Assembly: GCA_035762005.1 (NCBI GenBank)
Contig: DASTQA010000051.1
Coordinates: 1 to 64,000 of the forward strand
DNA: 64,000 nucleotides
Origin: JAIBJN01 sp035762005
GTDB taxonomy: Bacteria; Actinomycetota; Thermoleophilia; Gaiellales; Gaiellaceae
Reading direction: 5' to 3'
The number at the start of each line of letters is the position of its first letter. The first letter of the stretch is position 1. Positions 9,414 through 18,790 of this stretch are shown here, one piece after another. The notes beneath the pieces are model-generated. The model worked only from the letters and a program-made list of their open reading frames with translations. It was not told the origin of the DNA and ran no database searches. The position numbers were made by a program, and so were the translations under genes.

Positions 9414-9838
9414 CTAGTCCCGGACAAGCGTGAACGTGTCGACGATTCGCTCGCAGCCCGACTCGGCATCGCGCGCGTCGCTCGTGTCCGCGCCGCACTC
9501 GACGTAGTGGAGCGTCCGCCCGTTGTACCCGTACACCCAGCGGGTCCGCTGTCGGTCGCCCGCGAAGACGAGCCGCCACTCGTACCCGGGGAGCCCGCCG
9601 AGCGAGGCGGGCAGCGGCCCGCGGACGACGTCGCCGCCGATCTGCGCCCCGAACGCGCGCACGTTCCGTCGATCTCCAGCCGGAGCCTCTCGACGTCGGC
9701 GCGCGCGTCAGCGACCGGCCGAATCCGATCGACGTGACGGAGACGAAGTCCCGGGTCCCCGGGTAGCCGACCGACACGAGCGACCGCGACGACCACCGCC
9801 GGGTCCTCGCCGTCCTTGCCTACCTCCGCGGCTGAGAG
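9414..9838 (-). pseudogene. decayed gene with three frameshifts, family unknown
   Basis: One protein can be assembled across this stretch only by switching frame three times. AAEVGKDGEDPAVVVAVAR leads to VGYPGTRDFVSVTSIGFGRS; an apparent 4-bp duplication at about 9760 causes the first shift. VADARADVERLRLEIDG follows after a shift at about 9712, then VRAFGAQIGGDVVRGP after one missing base at about 9662. It ends with GCERIVDTFTLVRD at 9414. The pieces have normal codon use and read naturally when joined, so I consider them one degraded gene of about 140 codons. The last 82 codons remain open and could still be translated. I do not recognise the family. Confidence 0.55.
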
Positions 9839-9845
9839 CCTGCGC

Positions 9846-10733
9846 TCAGTCGTGGATGCGGACGTTCCCCCCGGCGAGGACGCCGGCGCGGGCGAAGCCG
9901 TTGCCGGTCACGATGGCGAAGGTGTCCCGGCCCGGGCCCGGCTCCCCGAGGTCGTCCACCTCGATGTGGTAGCTCCACTCCGTCCCGTTCACGAGGGCCG
10001 TGCCCTCGACGACCGCGTGCGTCGCCGTCCGCGCGAGCAACGTCGCGTCGAGGCACTTCACCCTCGTCCCGATGACGTGGTCCATGACCGTGCACTGCGC
10101 CTCGACGCTCGTTCCGTCGCTCCTGGCGCTGAGCGCGAAGGTCACGCGGCCGTCGACGAGGTCACCGATGTAGCCCCCGGCGGTCACGTGCCCCGCCGTG
10201 CCGAGCCGCTCGGAGGCGAAGCCCTCCTGCATCGTCAGGAGCGCGCCGCCCGTGGCCGGCCGGGTCATCTGCACCGACGTGAGCGCCGTGCCCTCGTCCG
10301 CGAAGACTCCCGCCGAGGTCGTGAGCGTGGCCTGGTAGTCGGCCGTGAGCAGCACGTCGTTGAAGGCGACGCCTTCCGTCGTCCCGCAGTCGGCCACGCT
10401 GCTCGAGCGGAGCGTCTTCGAGCCCTCGACGTCCCCGAGCGGCGACTGGATCGTGAACGTCGCCTCGAACGCCGTCACCTCTCCGTCCACGATCGTGTAG
10501 CTCCCGCTCTCGACGAACGTCCCGGCGAACGTGCCGATCGCCGTGCCGGAGACCGTGTAGCTCGCGCTCGAGACGCCCGCCGGGTCGCACGTGAATGTGA
10601 ACGCGGCCCCGTCGCTCGAGACCCCTCCGAGGGACTCTCCGTCCAGGGTGGGCGTGGTCTGTGCCCCGGCCATGGCGGGTGCGGCGAGCGCGAGCGCGCC
10701 CACGAGGGCGACGAGAAGCGAGCGTCCGAGCAT
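9846..10733 (-). CDS. secreted protein of unknown function
   Basis: The 295-residue protein starts with a clear signal peptide (MLGRSLLVALVGALALAAPAM, cleavage near AGA-QT). The mature part is Gly/Thr/Ser/Val-rich and probably all-beta, with few cysteines. ATG 10733 is preceded by GGAGGTCAAATAC, an ideal ribosome-binding site, which settles the start against longer frames. I recognise no catalytic motif or named domain. It lies downstream of the secreted M14 peptidase on the same strand, separated by a hairpin, and may be expressed independently. An exported beta-sandwich protein is the most I can infer. Confidence 0.7.
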   Translation of the reverse strand: MLGRSLLVALVGALALAAPAMAGAQTTPTLDGESLGGVSSDGAAFTFTCDPAGVSSASYTVSGTAIGTFAGTFVESGSYTIVDGEVTAFEATFTIQSPLGDVEGSKTLRSSSVADCGTTEGVAFNDVLLTADYQATLTTSAGVFADEGTALTSVQMTRPATGGALLTMQEGFASERLGTAGHVTAGGYIGDLVDGRVTFALSARSDGTSVEAQCTVMDHVIGTRVKCLDATLLARTATHAVVEGTALVNGTEWSYHIEVDDLGEPGPGRDTFAIVTGNGFARAGVLAGGNVRIHD

Positions 10734-10797
10734 GTATTTGACCTCCGGCGAGAAGACGACGACTGTTGTCAACGACTCTATCGCGCCGGGAACGCGC

Positions 10798-10824
10798 GAG
10801 GGGCGGGAACCGTCCCCGCCCCTC
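10798..10824 (-). terminator. GC-rich hairpin downstream of M14 peptidase gene
   Basis: GAGGGGCGGG (10798-10807) and CCCGCCCCTC (10815-10824) form a perfect 10-bp stem with a 7-nt loop, 25 bp after the peptidase stop. There is no T-tract, as is usual in high-GC actinobacteria, so termination is inferred from position and stem strength. Confidence 0.5.
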
Positions 10825-10826
10825 AG

Positions 10827-10840
10827 CGCAGCTAGCTGCG
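10827..10840. repeat. 14-bp perfect palindrome
   Basis: CGCAGCTAGCTGCG is fully self-complementary and sits between the peptidase stop and the terminator-like hairpin. It may extend that hairpin structure or be a protein-binding site. Confidence 0.4.
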
Positions 10841-10848
10841 TCGGTCGT

Positions 10849-13443
10849 CTACTGGTCTGCCCAGTAGGCGCCCGCGCCGACCATCGGCCACTCACGCTCC
10901 GGATCCGCCCGGTAGAGCGGGTTCATCGCGAAGGTCGTGAGCCGGGCCGTGCCGGCGTCGTTCGTGCCGTGGAGGACGAACGGCGAGCCCGGCGCAGTGG
11001 CGGACGCCGGGTCGATGAACCAGAGCCCGGCGAGGAAGAAGTCCGTCTCCGCCAGGCGCGCGTCCACCGAGAGCGAGCCCGGCACCGCCGAGTACCACGA
11101 CGGCGGATCGACGATCGCCGTGTCGGTGCTCGGGTAGGCGCCGACGATCGGGCTCGTGGCGCCGCCCTCGTTCGTCCAGCGGACGATGCCGCTCGCGCCC
11201 CGCTGTCCGGTCTTCGTGGAGACGGTCAGCCCGGTGACCTGGCCGCCGTTCACGAGGAAGTTCGCGCCGCCGTTCGTGCCGTAGCCGAGGTAGCCGCCGC
11301 CGGCCGCGAAGAACGCCGTCAGCCGTTCTCGCGCGGTGGGCAGCCCTGCGCTCGGCCAGTTGCCCGAGTTCCAGATCACGTCGTAGTCGACGAGCGGATC
11401 CGTCGGCGCCGAGTTGAGCGCCGACGTCGTCATGAAGTCGACGGGGAACCCGAGCTCCCGCAGCGACCAGACGTCCTGGTTCACGCCGCCGGTGAGGGCG
11501 AGGATCCTCGGGACGCGGTCGATCGGGTCGGTCTCGCCGGGCAGCGTCGCGGACCGGACGCGGCGGAACGTGATCCCGTTCGCGCGGCCCGCGGCGCCGA
11601 GCGTCACCTTCGTGGCCGGGTCGGCCTCGAAGAGGACGGAGCCGGCTGGGAGCGTGTCGCCCCGCGCCGCCTCGAACGGCTCGAGCGCCATCTCGGCGAC
11701 GAGGCCGTCGCCGACGACCGCGTTCAGCACGCGCACCGCCGTCGGCGAGTCGAGCTCGAGGGCGTACGCCTCGGCGGCACCCGACTCGAGGCCGCCGTCC
11801 AGCCGTCGCGTCTTGCCGATCTCGCTCGTGAGCGGGTCGAACGCCGCACCCTCGGGGATCTCCGCGATGTCGGCGCCCCAGAGGTAGCCGTGGCTCCACG
11901 CGGCCGGCGGCGCGTAGAGGACGCCGATGCGGTCGGTGACGTCGACCCCGATGAAGAGGGCCGTGTCGGCGAGGCCGCGATGCGCCTGGTCCATCCAGAC
12001 CACGTAGGAGCCCCGCTCGAACGTCTGCCCGCCGAAGCTCGCGTCCTGCTTCAGCTCGTGGACCTCGATGCCGTTTCGGAGCAGCCACGAGACGAGCCGG
12101 TTGGCCTCCGCGTCGGAGCGCTGGCCCTCGCCGAGCGGGATCACGTACGCCGTCGGGAACTCCTTCATCCAGTTGTTGTCCACGTCGAAGGGCGGCGGGC
12201 AGCAGTCGGGCCGAGGCTCGTCCTCGACGCCGCGGCGGTACCGCTCGGCCTCGTCGTAGAGCATCTCGTCGCGGTTGGCGACGACGTACTCGAGGGTCGA
12301 GGTCGTCACGATGTACTGCATCTGGAACGAGCCCAGGCGCCCGAGCGTGTGCGTCGTCGAGCCCGGGAGCCCGCAGTCGAAGTCGGTCTGGTTGCACATC
12401 TCGACCGTCGAGCCGTCGAGGCCGACGTGCTGCGCGTACATCGGCGTGTAGAACGGGCCCCAGTCGTCCCAGCTCTCGGCCACGGCGGGGCCGGGCGGAT
12501 TGCCGTCCGGGCAGAGCTCGCCCGGATCGGGATCGGAGCCGTCGGCGCACCAGTCGTTGATCGGGCGCGTGACGTCGAACCCGACCGCGTTCATGGCCGT
12601 CTCGTTGGCGTCGATCCGAGGCTGGTTCCACTTGAGCCAGAGGTCGTACTCGATGCTCGGGTTGTGCGGCTTCGTCGTCGCCTCGATCAGCGTCGGGGTG
12701 ACGTAGCCGTGCAGGTCGAGCACCTCGACCGGCAGCCACTTCTGCATCTGGGCGACGGAGGCGCGGACCTCGGGCTGCGACTGCGTGAGGAAGTCGCGGT
12801 TCAGGTCGAAGCCGTTGCCGTTCGCCCGCGTGCCGGCGGCGCGGCCGTCGGGGTTCTGGATCACGTTGAAGACGAGGATGACGTGGTCGAGGATCGCGTC
12901 GATCTGCGGATCGGTGCCGTACGGCGTCGTCGCGAGCTCCTCGATGAGCTGCATGTTCGACTCGACGCCCTCGTACTCGTTCCCGTGGATGGCGCCCTGG
13001 ACGTAGACGGGGACCTTGATCTCGTCGCCCCACCGGTCGAGGAGCGCCTGGGCGCGTGCCGGGTCCTCGAGCGCGATCCCGCGCCACTGCACCCAGCGGT
13101 TGTAGTCGCGCCGCTGCTCCGCCGTGTCGACGGCGTTGAAGACGACGCCGTACATGTCGCGTCCGAGCGCCGACTGGCCGATGACCTCGACGCTCATGCG
13201 GTCGCCGAGCTGCGAGGCCTCGATCTCGTCGAGCGTGCATCCGATCGCCCAGTACGGGATGTGCGCGAAGCTTCCGGGCGGGTGCGCCGGGTCGGAACCG
13301 TCGGGCAGGTTCGCCGCGGCGTCCGGGACCGGCGTGCCGCACCACGGCGGCGTGAGCTGCGCGCTTGCGTTGCCCGCCACGCCGAGCGACACGACGAGCG
13401 CCGCGAGCGCGAGCAGGAGCAACCTTCTGAATCGGCCTGCCAA
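10849..13443 (-). CDS. secreted M14-family zinc carboxypeptidase
   Basis: This is a large exported metallocarboxypeptidase of about 864 residues. After a signal peptide (LLLLALAALVVSLGVAG, cleavage near ASA-Q) comes the M14 domain, with zinc ligands HxxE in AIHGNEYEG about residue 155 and the later His in VLDLHGYVTP. The C-terminal part has a segment (ILALTGGVNQD onward) resembling the glutamine-amidotransferase-like/DJ-1 fold found in some M14 proteins. I choose TTG 13443 because a perfect AGGAGG (13453-13458) lies 9 nt upstream; ATG 13461 in the same frame has no such site and would add six residues. It probably degrades extracellular peptides or cell-wall peptides for uptake. Confidence 0.85.
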   Translation of the reverse strand: MAGRFRRLLLLALAALVVSLGVAGNASAQLTPPWCGTPVPDAAANLPDGSDPAHPPGSFAHIPYWAIGCTLDEIEASQLGDRMSVEVIGQSALGRDMYGVVFNAVDTAEQRRDYNRWVQWRGIALEDPARAQALLDRWGDEIKVPVYVQGAIHGNEYEGVESNMQLIEELATTPYGTDPQIDAILDHVILVFNVIQNPDGRAAGTRANGNGFDLNRDFLTQSQPEVRASVAQMQKWLPVEVLDLHGYVTPTLIEATTKPHNPSIEYDLWLKWNQPRIDANETAMNAVGFDVTRPINDWCADGSDPDPGELCPDGNPPGPAVAESWDDWGPFYTPMYAQHVGLDGSTVEMCNQTDFDCGLPGSTTHTLGRLGSFQMQYIVTTSTLEYVVANRDEMLYDEAERYRRGVEDEPRPDCCPPPFDVDNNWMKEFPTAYVIPLGEGQRSDAEANRLVSWLLRNGIEVHELKQDASFGGQTFERGSYVVWMDQAHRGLADTALFIGVDVTDRIGVLYAPPAAWSHGYLWGADIAEIPEGAAFDPLTSEIGKTRRLDGGLESGAAEAYALELDSPTAVRVLNAVVGDGLVAEMALEPFEAARGDTLPAGSVLFEADPATKVTLGAAGRANGITFRRVRSATLPGETDPIDRVPRILALTGGVNQDVWSLRELGFPVDFMTTSALNSAPTDPLVDYDVIWNSGNWPSAGLPTARERLTAFFAAGGGYLGYGTNGGANFLVNGGQVTGLTVSTKTGQRGASGIVRWTNEGGATSPIVGAYPSTDTAIVDPPSWYSAVPGSLSVDARLAETDFFLAGLWFIDPASATAPGSPFVLHGTNDAGTARLTTFAMNPLYRADPEREWPMVGAGAYWADQ

Positions 13444-13793
13444 GGGTGAGCACCTCCTCATCGATCTGGTGAAGGGCGAGAGCTCCTTCTCGGAAGCGGC
13501 GACGACGCCGGCCTGCGCGAAGCGGCAGCGGGCGCGACGAGAGGCACGCTCACGAGACCCCGACGCCCGCGCGTCGCGATCGCGACCCGCGCAGACCGGC
13601 AAGAAAGAAGGCCCAAAGGCTCAGACTCGTCCCGACTGCGCGCGGCACCCCTCCGTCGCCGCAAGAACCACCACGCCATTGAAAACCCCGCGCGCGGACA
13701 AGTCAAGCGCCATGAAACAGGGAGCTCCCCCGGCCGTGCGGATCGGCGCCCGTTCGTGCTAGCCTCGACCTCCCCCGGCCCTCGACGGAATCC
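13444..13793. other. 350-bp divergent intergenic region
   Basis: This separates the M14 peptidase (-) from the amino-acid transporter operon (+) and should carry both promoters. The only element I can name is the AGGAGG ribosome-binding site of the peptidase at 13453-13458. No convincing -35/-10 pair, RNA gene or ORF is visible. Confidence 0.4.
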
Positions 13794-14702
13794 ATGCGCA
13801 AGGCACTCCTCCTCCTGCTCCTCGTCGCGCTTCTCGGCGTCGCGGCCGCCTGCGGGGAAGACGACGAGGACGCCGAGCCCGAAGCCGCTCCGACGGGGGC
13901 GACGGACACCGGCGCGGCCGAGGAGCCGGACCCGTGCGCGACGGAGCAGCTGACGCTCGTGAACGAGGGCCAGCTCACGATCGGCACCGACAACCCGGCC
14001 TTCCCGCCCTGGTTCCAGGACGCGGAGGGGGCTCCCTGGGACCCGACGAGCGAGCCGACGCAGGAGGGGTACGAGGCGGCCGTCGCGTACGCGGTCGCCG
14101 AGGAGCTCGGCTTCTCGGACGACGAGGTGCAATGGGTCGTCGTCCCCTTCGACCAGGCGTTCCGGCCCGGGCCGAAGGACTTCGACTTCGACATCAACCA
14201 GGTCTCCTACCGGCCGAAGCGGGACGAGGCGGTCGACTTCAGCGACTCCTACTACGACGTCCAGCAGGCGGTCGTGACGCTCGGGAGCTCCGACTACGCG
14301 GACGCGGCCTCGCTCGCCGACCTCCAGGGGGCGAAGCTCGGCGCGCCGGTGGGGACGACGAGCTTCGAGATCATCGAGACCGTCATCCAGCCCGGCGAGG
14401 ACCCGGCCGTCTTCAACAACCTCAACGACGCGGTCAGCGCGCTCAAGAACGACCAGGTGGACGGCATCGTCGTCGACCTGCCGACCGCGTTCTTCGTCAC
14501 GGCAGTCCAGGTGCCCAAGGGGACGATCGTCGGTCAGGTCGCCGCCGAGAGCCAGGAGTACTTCGGCCTCGTCTTCGAGGAGGGGAACCCGCTCCGCGAC
14601 TGCGTGAACGAGGCGCTCGCCTCGCTCCGCGAGGACGGCACGCTCGAGGCGATCGAGCAGGAGTGGCTCGCGGACAAGGCCGACGCCCCGGTGCTCGAGT
14701 AG
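13794..14702 (+). CDS. amino-acid ABC transporter substrate-binding lipoprotein
   Basis: The 302-residue protein has a lipoprotein signal peptide ending at Cys20 (VAAAC), an acidic Glu/Asp-rich linker, then the family 3 solute-binding fold: TIGTDNPAFPPWFQ at the start, an FDQAFRP segment, FDFDINQVSYRPKR and a C-terminal hinge strand. It would deliver a polar amino acid to the permease encoded next. The substrate cannot be read from sequence. It is first in a three-gene operon (13794-16274) with 7 bp and then a 4-bp overlap between genes. Confidence 0.9.
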   Translation: MRKALLLLLLVALLGVAAACGEDDEDAEPEAAPTGATDTGAAEEPDPCATEQLTLVNEGQLTIGTDNPAFPPWFQDAEGAPWDPTSEPTQEGYEAAVAYAVAEELGFSDDEVQWVVVPFDQAFRPGPKDFDFDINQVSYRPKRDEAVDFSDSYYDVQQAVVTLGSSDYADAASLADLQGAKLGAPVGTTSFEIIETVIQPGEDPAVFNNLNDAVSALKNDQVDGIVVDLPTAFFVTAVQVPKGTIVGQVAAESQEYFGLVFEEGNPLRDCVNEALASLREDGTLEAIEQEWLADKADAPVLE

Positions 14703-14709
14703 GTCGCCC

Positions 14710-15525
14710 GTGAGGCCGGCCGGCGGCTCCGGGGCGCGGAGCACGCTGATCGCCGTCGCGAGCACGGTGGTCTTCGCGGCCGCCGCCGTGCTCCTCGTCA
14801 CGAACGCGCCCGGCTGGCCGGCGGTCGAGCGCGCCTTCTTCGCGGGCGACGTGTTCCGCGAGTCGCTCGACGTCATCCCGGAGGCCTTCCTCCTCAACGT
14901 GAGGATCTTCCTCATCGCCGAGGTCTTCATCCTCGTCCTCGCCCTCGTGCTCGCGATCGTGCGAAGCCTGCCCGGCCCGGTCTTCTTCCCCCTCCGCGCC
15001 CTCGCGGTCGCCTACACGGACTTCTTCCGGGGCGTTCCCACGATCCTCGTCATCTACCTGCTCGGCTTCGGCGCCCCGGCGCTCGAGATCTCCGGCGTTC
15101 CCCGCGACCCGCTCGTGTGGGGCGTCGTCGCGCTCGTCCTCGTCTACTCGGCGTACGTCTCGGAGGTGTACCGGGCGGGGATCGACTCCGTGCATCCGAG
15201 CCAGGAGGCGGCGGCGCGCTCGCTCGGCCTCTCGCGCGGGCAGGCCCTGCGGTTCGTCGTCCTGCCGCAGGCGGTCCGCCGGGTCGTCCCGCCCCTCCTG
15301 AACGACTTCATCGGCCTCCAGAAGGACACGGCCCTCGTCGCGCTCCTGGGCCCCGTGGAGGCGTTTCGGCAGTCGCAGATCGAGGTCGCCGCGACCTTCA
15401 ACTACACCCCGTACCTCGTCACCGCGCTGCTCTTCGTGCTCCTGACGATCCCGCTCGCCCGCTTCACCGACTGGCTCGTCGCCCGCGACCGGCGGCGCCT
15501 GCTCGCCGCCGGGGGCCTCCGGTGA
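14710..15525 (+). CDS. amino-acid ABC transporter permease (HisM/GlnP type)
   Basis: This 271-residue inner-membrane permease has five to six hydrophobic segments. The central BPD transport domain includes TDFFRGVPTILVIYL and the ATPase-coupling (EAA) loop around SQEAAARSLGLSRGQALRF. GTG start at 14710. The 3' end overlaps the ATPase gene by GTGA, so the two are translationally coupled. It forms the membrane channel of the preceding binding protein's transporter. Confidence 0.9.
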   Translation: MRPAGGSGARSTLIAVASTVVFAAAAVLLVTNAPGWPAVERAFFAGDVFRESLDVIPEAFLLNVRIFLIAEVFILVLALVLAIVRSLPGPVFFPLRALAVAYTDFFRGVPTILVIYLLGFGAPALEISGVPRDPLVWGVVALVLVYSAYVSEVYRAGIDSVHPSQEAAARSLGLSRGQALRFVVLPQAVRRVVPPLLNDFIGLQKDTALVALLGPVEAFRQSQIEVAATFNYTPYLVTALLFVLLTIPLARFTDWLVARDRRRLLAAGGLR

Positions 15526-16274
15526 CCGACGCGCCGGCCCTCGTCCTCGAGGGCGTGCACAAGTCCTTCGGCCCGAACGAGGTCCTACGCGGCATCGACC
15601 TCGTGCTCGCGCCGCACGAGGTCGTCTGCCTCATCGGCGCCTCGGGGTCGGGGAAGTCGACGCTCCTCCGCTGCGTGAACCTCCTCGAGCCGATCGACGC
15701 CGGCCGCATCCTCCTCGGCGAGACGGAGATCACGGCGTCCGGCGTGAAGATCGACCGCGTGCGCCGCCGCATCGGGATCGTCTTCCAGGCGTTCAACCTC
15801 TTCCCGCACATGAGCGTCCTCGGCAACGTCACCCTCGCGCCCGTCCGGGCGCTCGGTCTCCCGCGGCGCGAGGCCGAGGCGCAGGCGCTCGAGCTCCTGG
15901 ATCGCTTCGGCCTGGGCGACAAGCGGGACGAGTACCCGGACCGCCTCTCGGGCGGGCAGCAGCAGCGGGTCGCGATCGTGCGCGCGCTCGCGATGCGGCC
16001 GGAGCTCATGCTCCTCGACGAGGTGACGAGCGCCCTCGACCCCGAGCTCGTCGCCGAGGTCCTGAACGTCATCCGCGAGCTCGCGGAGTCCGGGATGACG
16101 ATGCTGATCGCGACGCACGAGATGGCCTTCGCCCGCGACATCGCCGACCGGGTCTGCTTCCTCGACGCGGGCCTCATCCTCGAGGACGGCGATCCGGAGG
16201 AGATCTTCACGGCCCCGCGCGAGCCGAGGACGCAGCAGTTCCTCCAGCGCATCATCGAGGCCGGGAGGCTGTAG
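15522..16274 (+). CDS. amino-acid ABC transporter ATP-binding protein (GlnQ type)
   Basis: The 250-residue ATPase has Walker A GASGSGKST, Q-loop VFQAFNLFPH, signature LSGGQQQR, Walker B LMLLDEVTSALDPE and the H-loop in ATHEM. The ATHEMAFARDIADRV tail is typical of polar amino-acid importers. GTG start at 15522, inside the permease stop (GTGA). It ends 13 bp from the convergent neighbour. It energises the three-component importer at 13794-16274. Confidence 0.92.
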   Translation: MTDAPALVLEGVHKSFGPNEVLRGIDLVLAPHEVVCLIGASGSGKSTLLRCVNLLEPIDAGRILLGETEITASGVKIDRVRRRIGIVFQAFNLFPHMSVLGNVTLAPVRALGLPRREAEAQALELLDRFGLGDKRDEYPDRLSGGQQQRVAIVRALAMRPELMLLDEVTSALDPELVAEVLNVIRELAESGMTMLIATHEMAFARDIADRVCFLDAGLILEDGDPEEIFTAPREPRTQQFLQRIIEAGRL

Positions 16275-16287
16275 CGCCGGCCCCCGG

Positions 16288-17961
16288 CTAGGGGGCGAGC
16301 CGGACCCGGAAGCGGAAGAGGCGCCGGTTGTCGCGCGGCGTCCCGTAGCAGGAGTAGGAGGGCGGCACCGTGTCCCGCCAGCACCTCGTCCGGGTGCTCC
16401 CGTTCGAGAGGGCGAGCTCGACGCGCTTCACCCTCGCCCGCCCGAACTCGACCCGGCGGCCGAGCGTGCCCTCCTTGCGGTAGACGCGGCTCGTCGTCGT
16501 GCCGTCCCTGCGGACGACGAGGACGGACGCCCGGCCGCCGTGCCGCGGCACCGTGAGGCGGAGGCGGAGGTCGCCGCGGCGGGGGGCCGTGGCCCGCGGG
16601 ACGAACGCGAAGAAGCGCGTGGCCAGGTGCTGGAGCCGCGTGCGCCGCTCCGGCTTCCACCCTGCCCCCCCGCCGATGCGGAAGACGCGGGAGAGCGGCG
16701 GGACCGGATAGCCCGCCGTGTCCCCGTCGGCGTAGCTCCCGCGCCGGTTCACGACGCCGAAGCGCGCGAAGACGTCCGCGAAGGCGTGCCCGCGCTGACC
16801 GAGCTCCCGGCGCAGGGCGCGGAGCGAGTAGTCGTCCGGCGGCTCGTCGCCCGGCGTGGCGGGATCGGGGTCGTGCGCGTCGACCCGCTCCCAGATCTCC
16901 CGCAGGATCGCCGGGTCGCCCGCGACCTTCTCCTCGAGGAAGCGCCAGAAGATCCAGGCGCCGTACTCGGAGTCTCCGAGCCCGCCCCGGTCGAGCGCGC
17001 TCCACGGTCGTGTGAGCGGGCTGTACGAGAGGAAGTTGACGTTGTCGTCGACCTCGGGGAAGACGGTCTCCTCGATGTTGGCCGCCGTGCCCTCGAGGAG
17101 CCAGGAGTCCTCCAGCCAGTCGTAGGCGAACTGGGAGGCGTGGTGGAACTCGTGCGCCGCCGTGACCTCGAGGAACTCCTGCGGCGAGTGGGCCGTGCCG
17201 AACTCGCGGAAGTCCTCGTCGAGCACGCAGTACGCGGACACGGCGTAGACGTCGGAGCCGGCGTCCGGGTCGTCGCTCGTGCAGTAGCCGAACACCTGGG
17301 CCGAGCCGAGATCCTCGAGGTAGACGTCGAGGCGGCCGTCGCCGCCGTCGTTCGAGGAGTCGCCGTCGGAGAGAGGTGCGCGGTAGCCCAGGTCGCCGAT
17401 CTCCCGGGCCCACACGTACTCGAGCGTCGCGAGCGCGAGGTCGACGAAGTCGGGGATCCCGTTGAAGGGGTCGTCGTCGACCGGGTCCGGGGCCGCGGGG
17501 TCCCCGGGCCCGTCCACCCAGTGGAGGCAGAGCTCGACGCCCGGGACGAGGCTGCAGAGCGGGCTGTTCGCGGACTCGGACGACGTCCAGCCGTTCCCGA
17601 TCGGCACGCCGCCGCCGTCGGGGCGGGCGAGGAGGCGCCGGGCGGCCGTCCGGTCGGCGCCCGTGAGCTCGTCCACGCGCAGGGCGAGGTCGCGCAGGAG
17701 CATCGTCGCGTCCCGGCGTCCCGCGCGCTCGACGTCTCCCCACTCCCGCCGCGCCCGCGCGAGCTGGAAGACGCTGCGGGCCCGCTCGAGCGCATACCCG
17801 GCCTCGTCGAGCTCCCCGCGCGCGAGGGCCCGTCCGAGGTCGTCGTGAGGACTCGGCGCGAGCGGGGGAAGCGGCCGCGGCTCCTCCTCCTGCGCCGACG
17901 CGATGGCCGGCACGGCGAGCACGGCGACGGCGAGGCAGGCCGTCAGGCCGAGCGCTCGCAT
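16288..17961 (-). CDS. secreted HExxH-containing protein (MXAN_6640-like)
   Basis: This exported protein of about 557 residues has a signal peptide (ACLAVAVLAVPAIASA) and a central TAAHEFHHASQFAYDW segment. HExxH is the zinc-binding signature of many metallopeptidases, and the surrounding pattern resembles MXAN_6640-type putative metalloproteases. The N-terminal third is helical and Arg/Leu-rich; the C-terminal third is beta-rich. I take ATG 17961, which starts directly at the signal peptide; ATG 17982 in frame would add seven residues. Peptidase activity is inferred, as the third zinc ligand cannot be assigned. Confidence 0.65.
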   Translation of the reverse strand: MRALGLTACLAVAVLAVPAIASAQEEEPRPLPPLAPSPHDDLGRALARGELDEAGYALERARSVFQLARARREWGDVERAGRRDATMLLRDLALRVDELTGADRTAARRLLARPDGGGVPIGNGWTSSESANSPLCSLVPGVELCLHWVDGPGDPAAPDPVDDDPFNGIPDFVDLALATLEYVWAREIGDLGYRAPLSDGDSSNDGGDGRLDVYLEDLGSAQVFGYCTSDDPDAGSDVYAVSAYCVLDEDFREFGTAHSPQEFLEVTAAHEFHHASQFAYDWLEDSWLLEGTAANIEETVFPEVDDNVNFLSYSPLTRPWSALDRGGLGDSEYGAWIFWRFLEEKVAGDPAILREIWERVDAHDPDPATPGDEPPDDYSLRALRRELGQRGHAFADVFARFGVVNRRGSYADGDTAGYPVPPLSRVFRIGGGAGWKPERRTRLQHLATRFFAFVPRATAPRRGDLRLRLTVPRHGGRASVLVVRRDGTTTSRVYRKEGTLGRRVEFGRARVKRVELALSNGSTRTRCWRDTVPPSYSCYGTPRDNRRLFRFRVRLAP

Positions 17962-18010
17962 CGGTGACCCAGCCTGCCGCATCCGCCGCGCATCACTGTA
18001 CTCCCGAAGA

Positions 18011-18039
18011 TCGGCACCGGCGGGACCGCTCGTTAGACT
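18011..18039 (+). promoter_or_regulatory. possible leaderless promoter of thyX
   Basis: TCGGCA (18011-18016, 4 of 6 to consensus), 17 bp, TAGACT (18034-18039). The first base of a GTG codon at 18048 lies at the usual transcription-start distance, so thyX may be leaderless and begin at that GTG instead of ATG 18042. Confidence 0.3.
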
Positions 18040-18041
18040 CG

Positions 18042-18758
18042 ATGCCCGTGAGCGTGACGGAGCGCGTCCTCCCCGAGACCCGCACGATCCCGGTCCTCGA
18101 CCACGGCTTCGTGCGCCTCGACGACGCCATGGCGAGCGACCTCTCGGTCGTGAACGCCGCCCGCGTGAGCTTCGCGCGGCGGAAGGACGAGATGGACGAC
18201 TCCGACCGGGGCCTCGTCCGCTTCCTGCTCCGCGAGCGGCACGGGACGCCCTTCGAGCACAACGCCTTCCGCTTCCACGTCCGGGCGCCGATCTTCGTCG
18301 CGCGGGAGTGGTTCCGGCACCGCGTCGGCTCGTTCAACGAGTTCAGCATGCGCTACGCGAAGGCGACCGACGAGTTCTACGTCCCCGCGGCCGAGGACGT
18401 CCGCACGCAGGTCGGGAAGCCCGGTGCGTACTCCTTCGAGCCGGTGGAGCCGGAGCTCGCCGAGGCGACGCGGGAGGAGATGCGGGCGGTCTACGAGACG
18501 GCCTACGCAGCCTACGAGCACCTCGTCGGCCTCGGTGTCGCGCGCGAGCTCGCCCGGTCGGTGATCCCCGTGGGTGCCTACACCGAGTTCTTCTGGACGG
18601 TGAACGCGCGCTCGCTCATGAACTTCGTCTCCCTGCGCGCCTCGGAGACGGCCCAGCGCGAGATCCGCCGCTACGCCGACGCGTGCGAGCGCTTCCTCGC
18701 CGAGGAGATGCCCGTCACGTACCGGGCGTTCGTCGACGCCGGCCGCACGGCGCCCTAG
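18042..18758 (+). CDS. thyX: FAD-dependent thymidylate synthase
   Basis: The 238-residue flavoenzyme methylates dUMP to dTMP using methylene-tetrahydrofolate and NADPH. The ThyX signature RHRxxSxNExSxRY is present as RHRVGSFNEFSMRY, and the C-terminal substrate-binding arm reads LMNFVSLRASETAQREIR. Start ATG 18042 gives the family length; GTG 18048 two codons later is an alternative if the mRNA is leaderless. ThyX in place of ThyA is common in actinobacteria. It is followed convergently by the anti-sigma gene. Confidence 0.96.
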   Translation: MPVSVTERVLPETRTIPVLDHGFVRLDDAMASDLSVVNAARVSFARRKDEMDDSDRGLVRFLLRERHGTPFEHNAFRFHVRAPIFVAREWFRHRVGSFNEFSMRYAKATDEFYVPAAEDVRTQVGKPGAYSFEPVEPELAEATREEMRAVYETAYAAYEHLVGLGVARELARSVIPVGAYTEFFWTVNARSLMNFVSLRASETAQREIRRYADACERFLAEEMPVTYRAFVDAGRTAP

Positions 18759-18790
18759 CGTCCCGCGTCGGCGGGCGCGCGGGCCCGGGG

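Noticed and set aside
10591..13449. A 952-codon plus-strand frame opposite the M14 peptidase
   Set aside because: Shadow of the peptidase, which has a signal peptide, zinc motif and ribosome-binding site.
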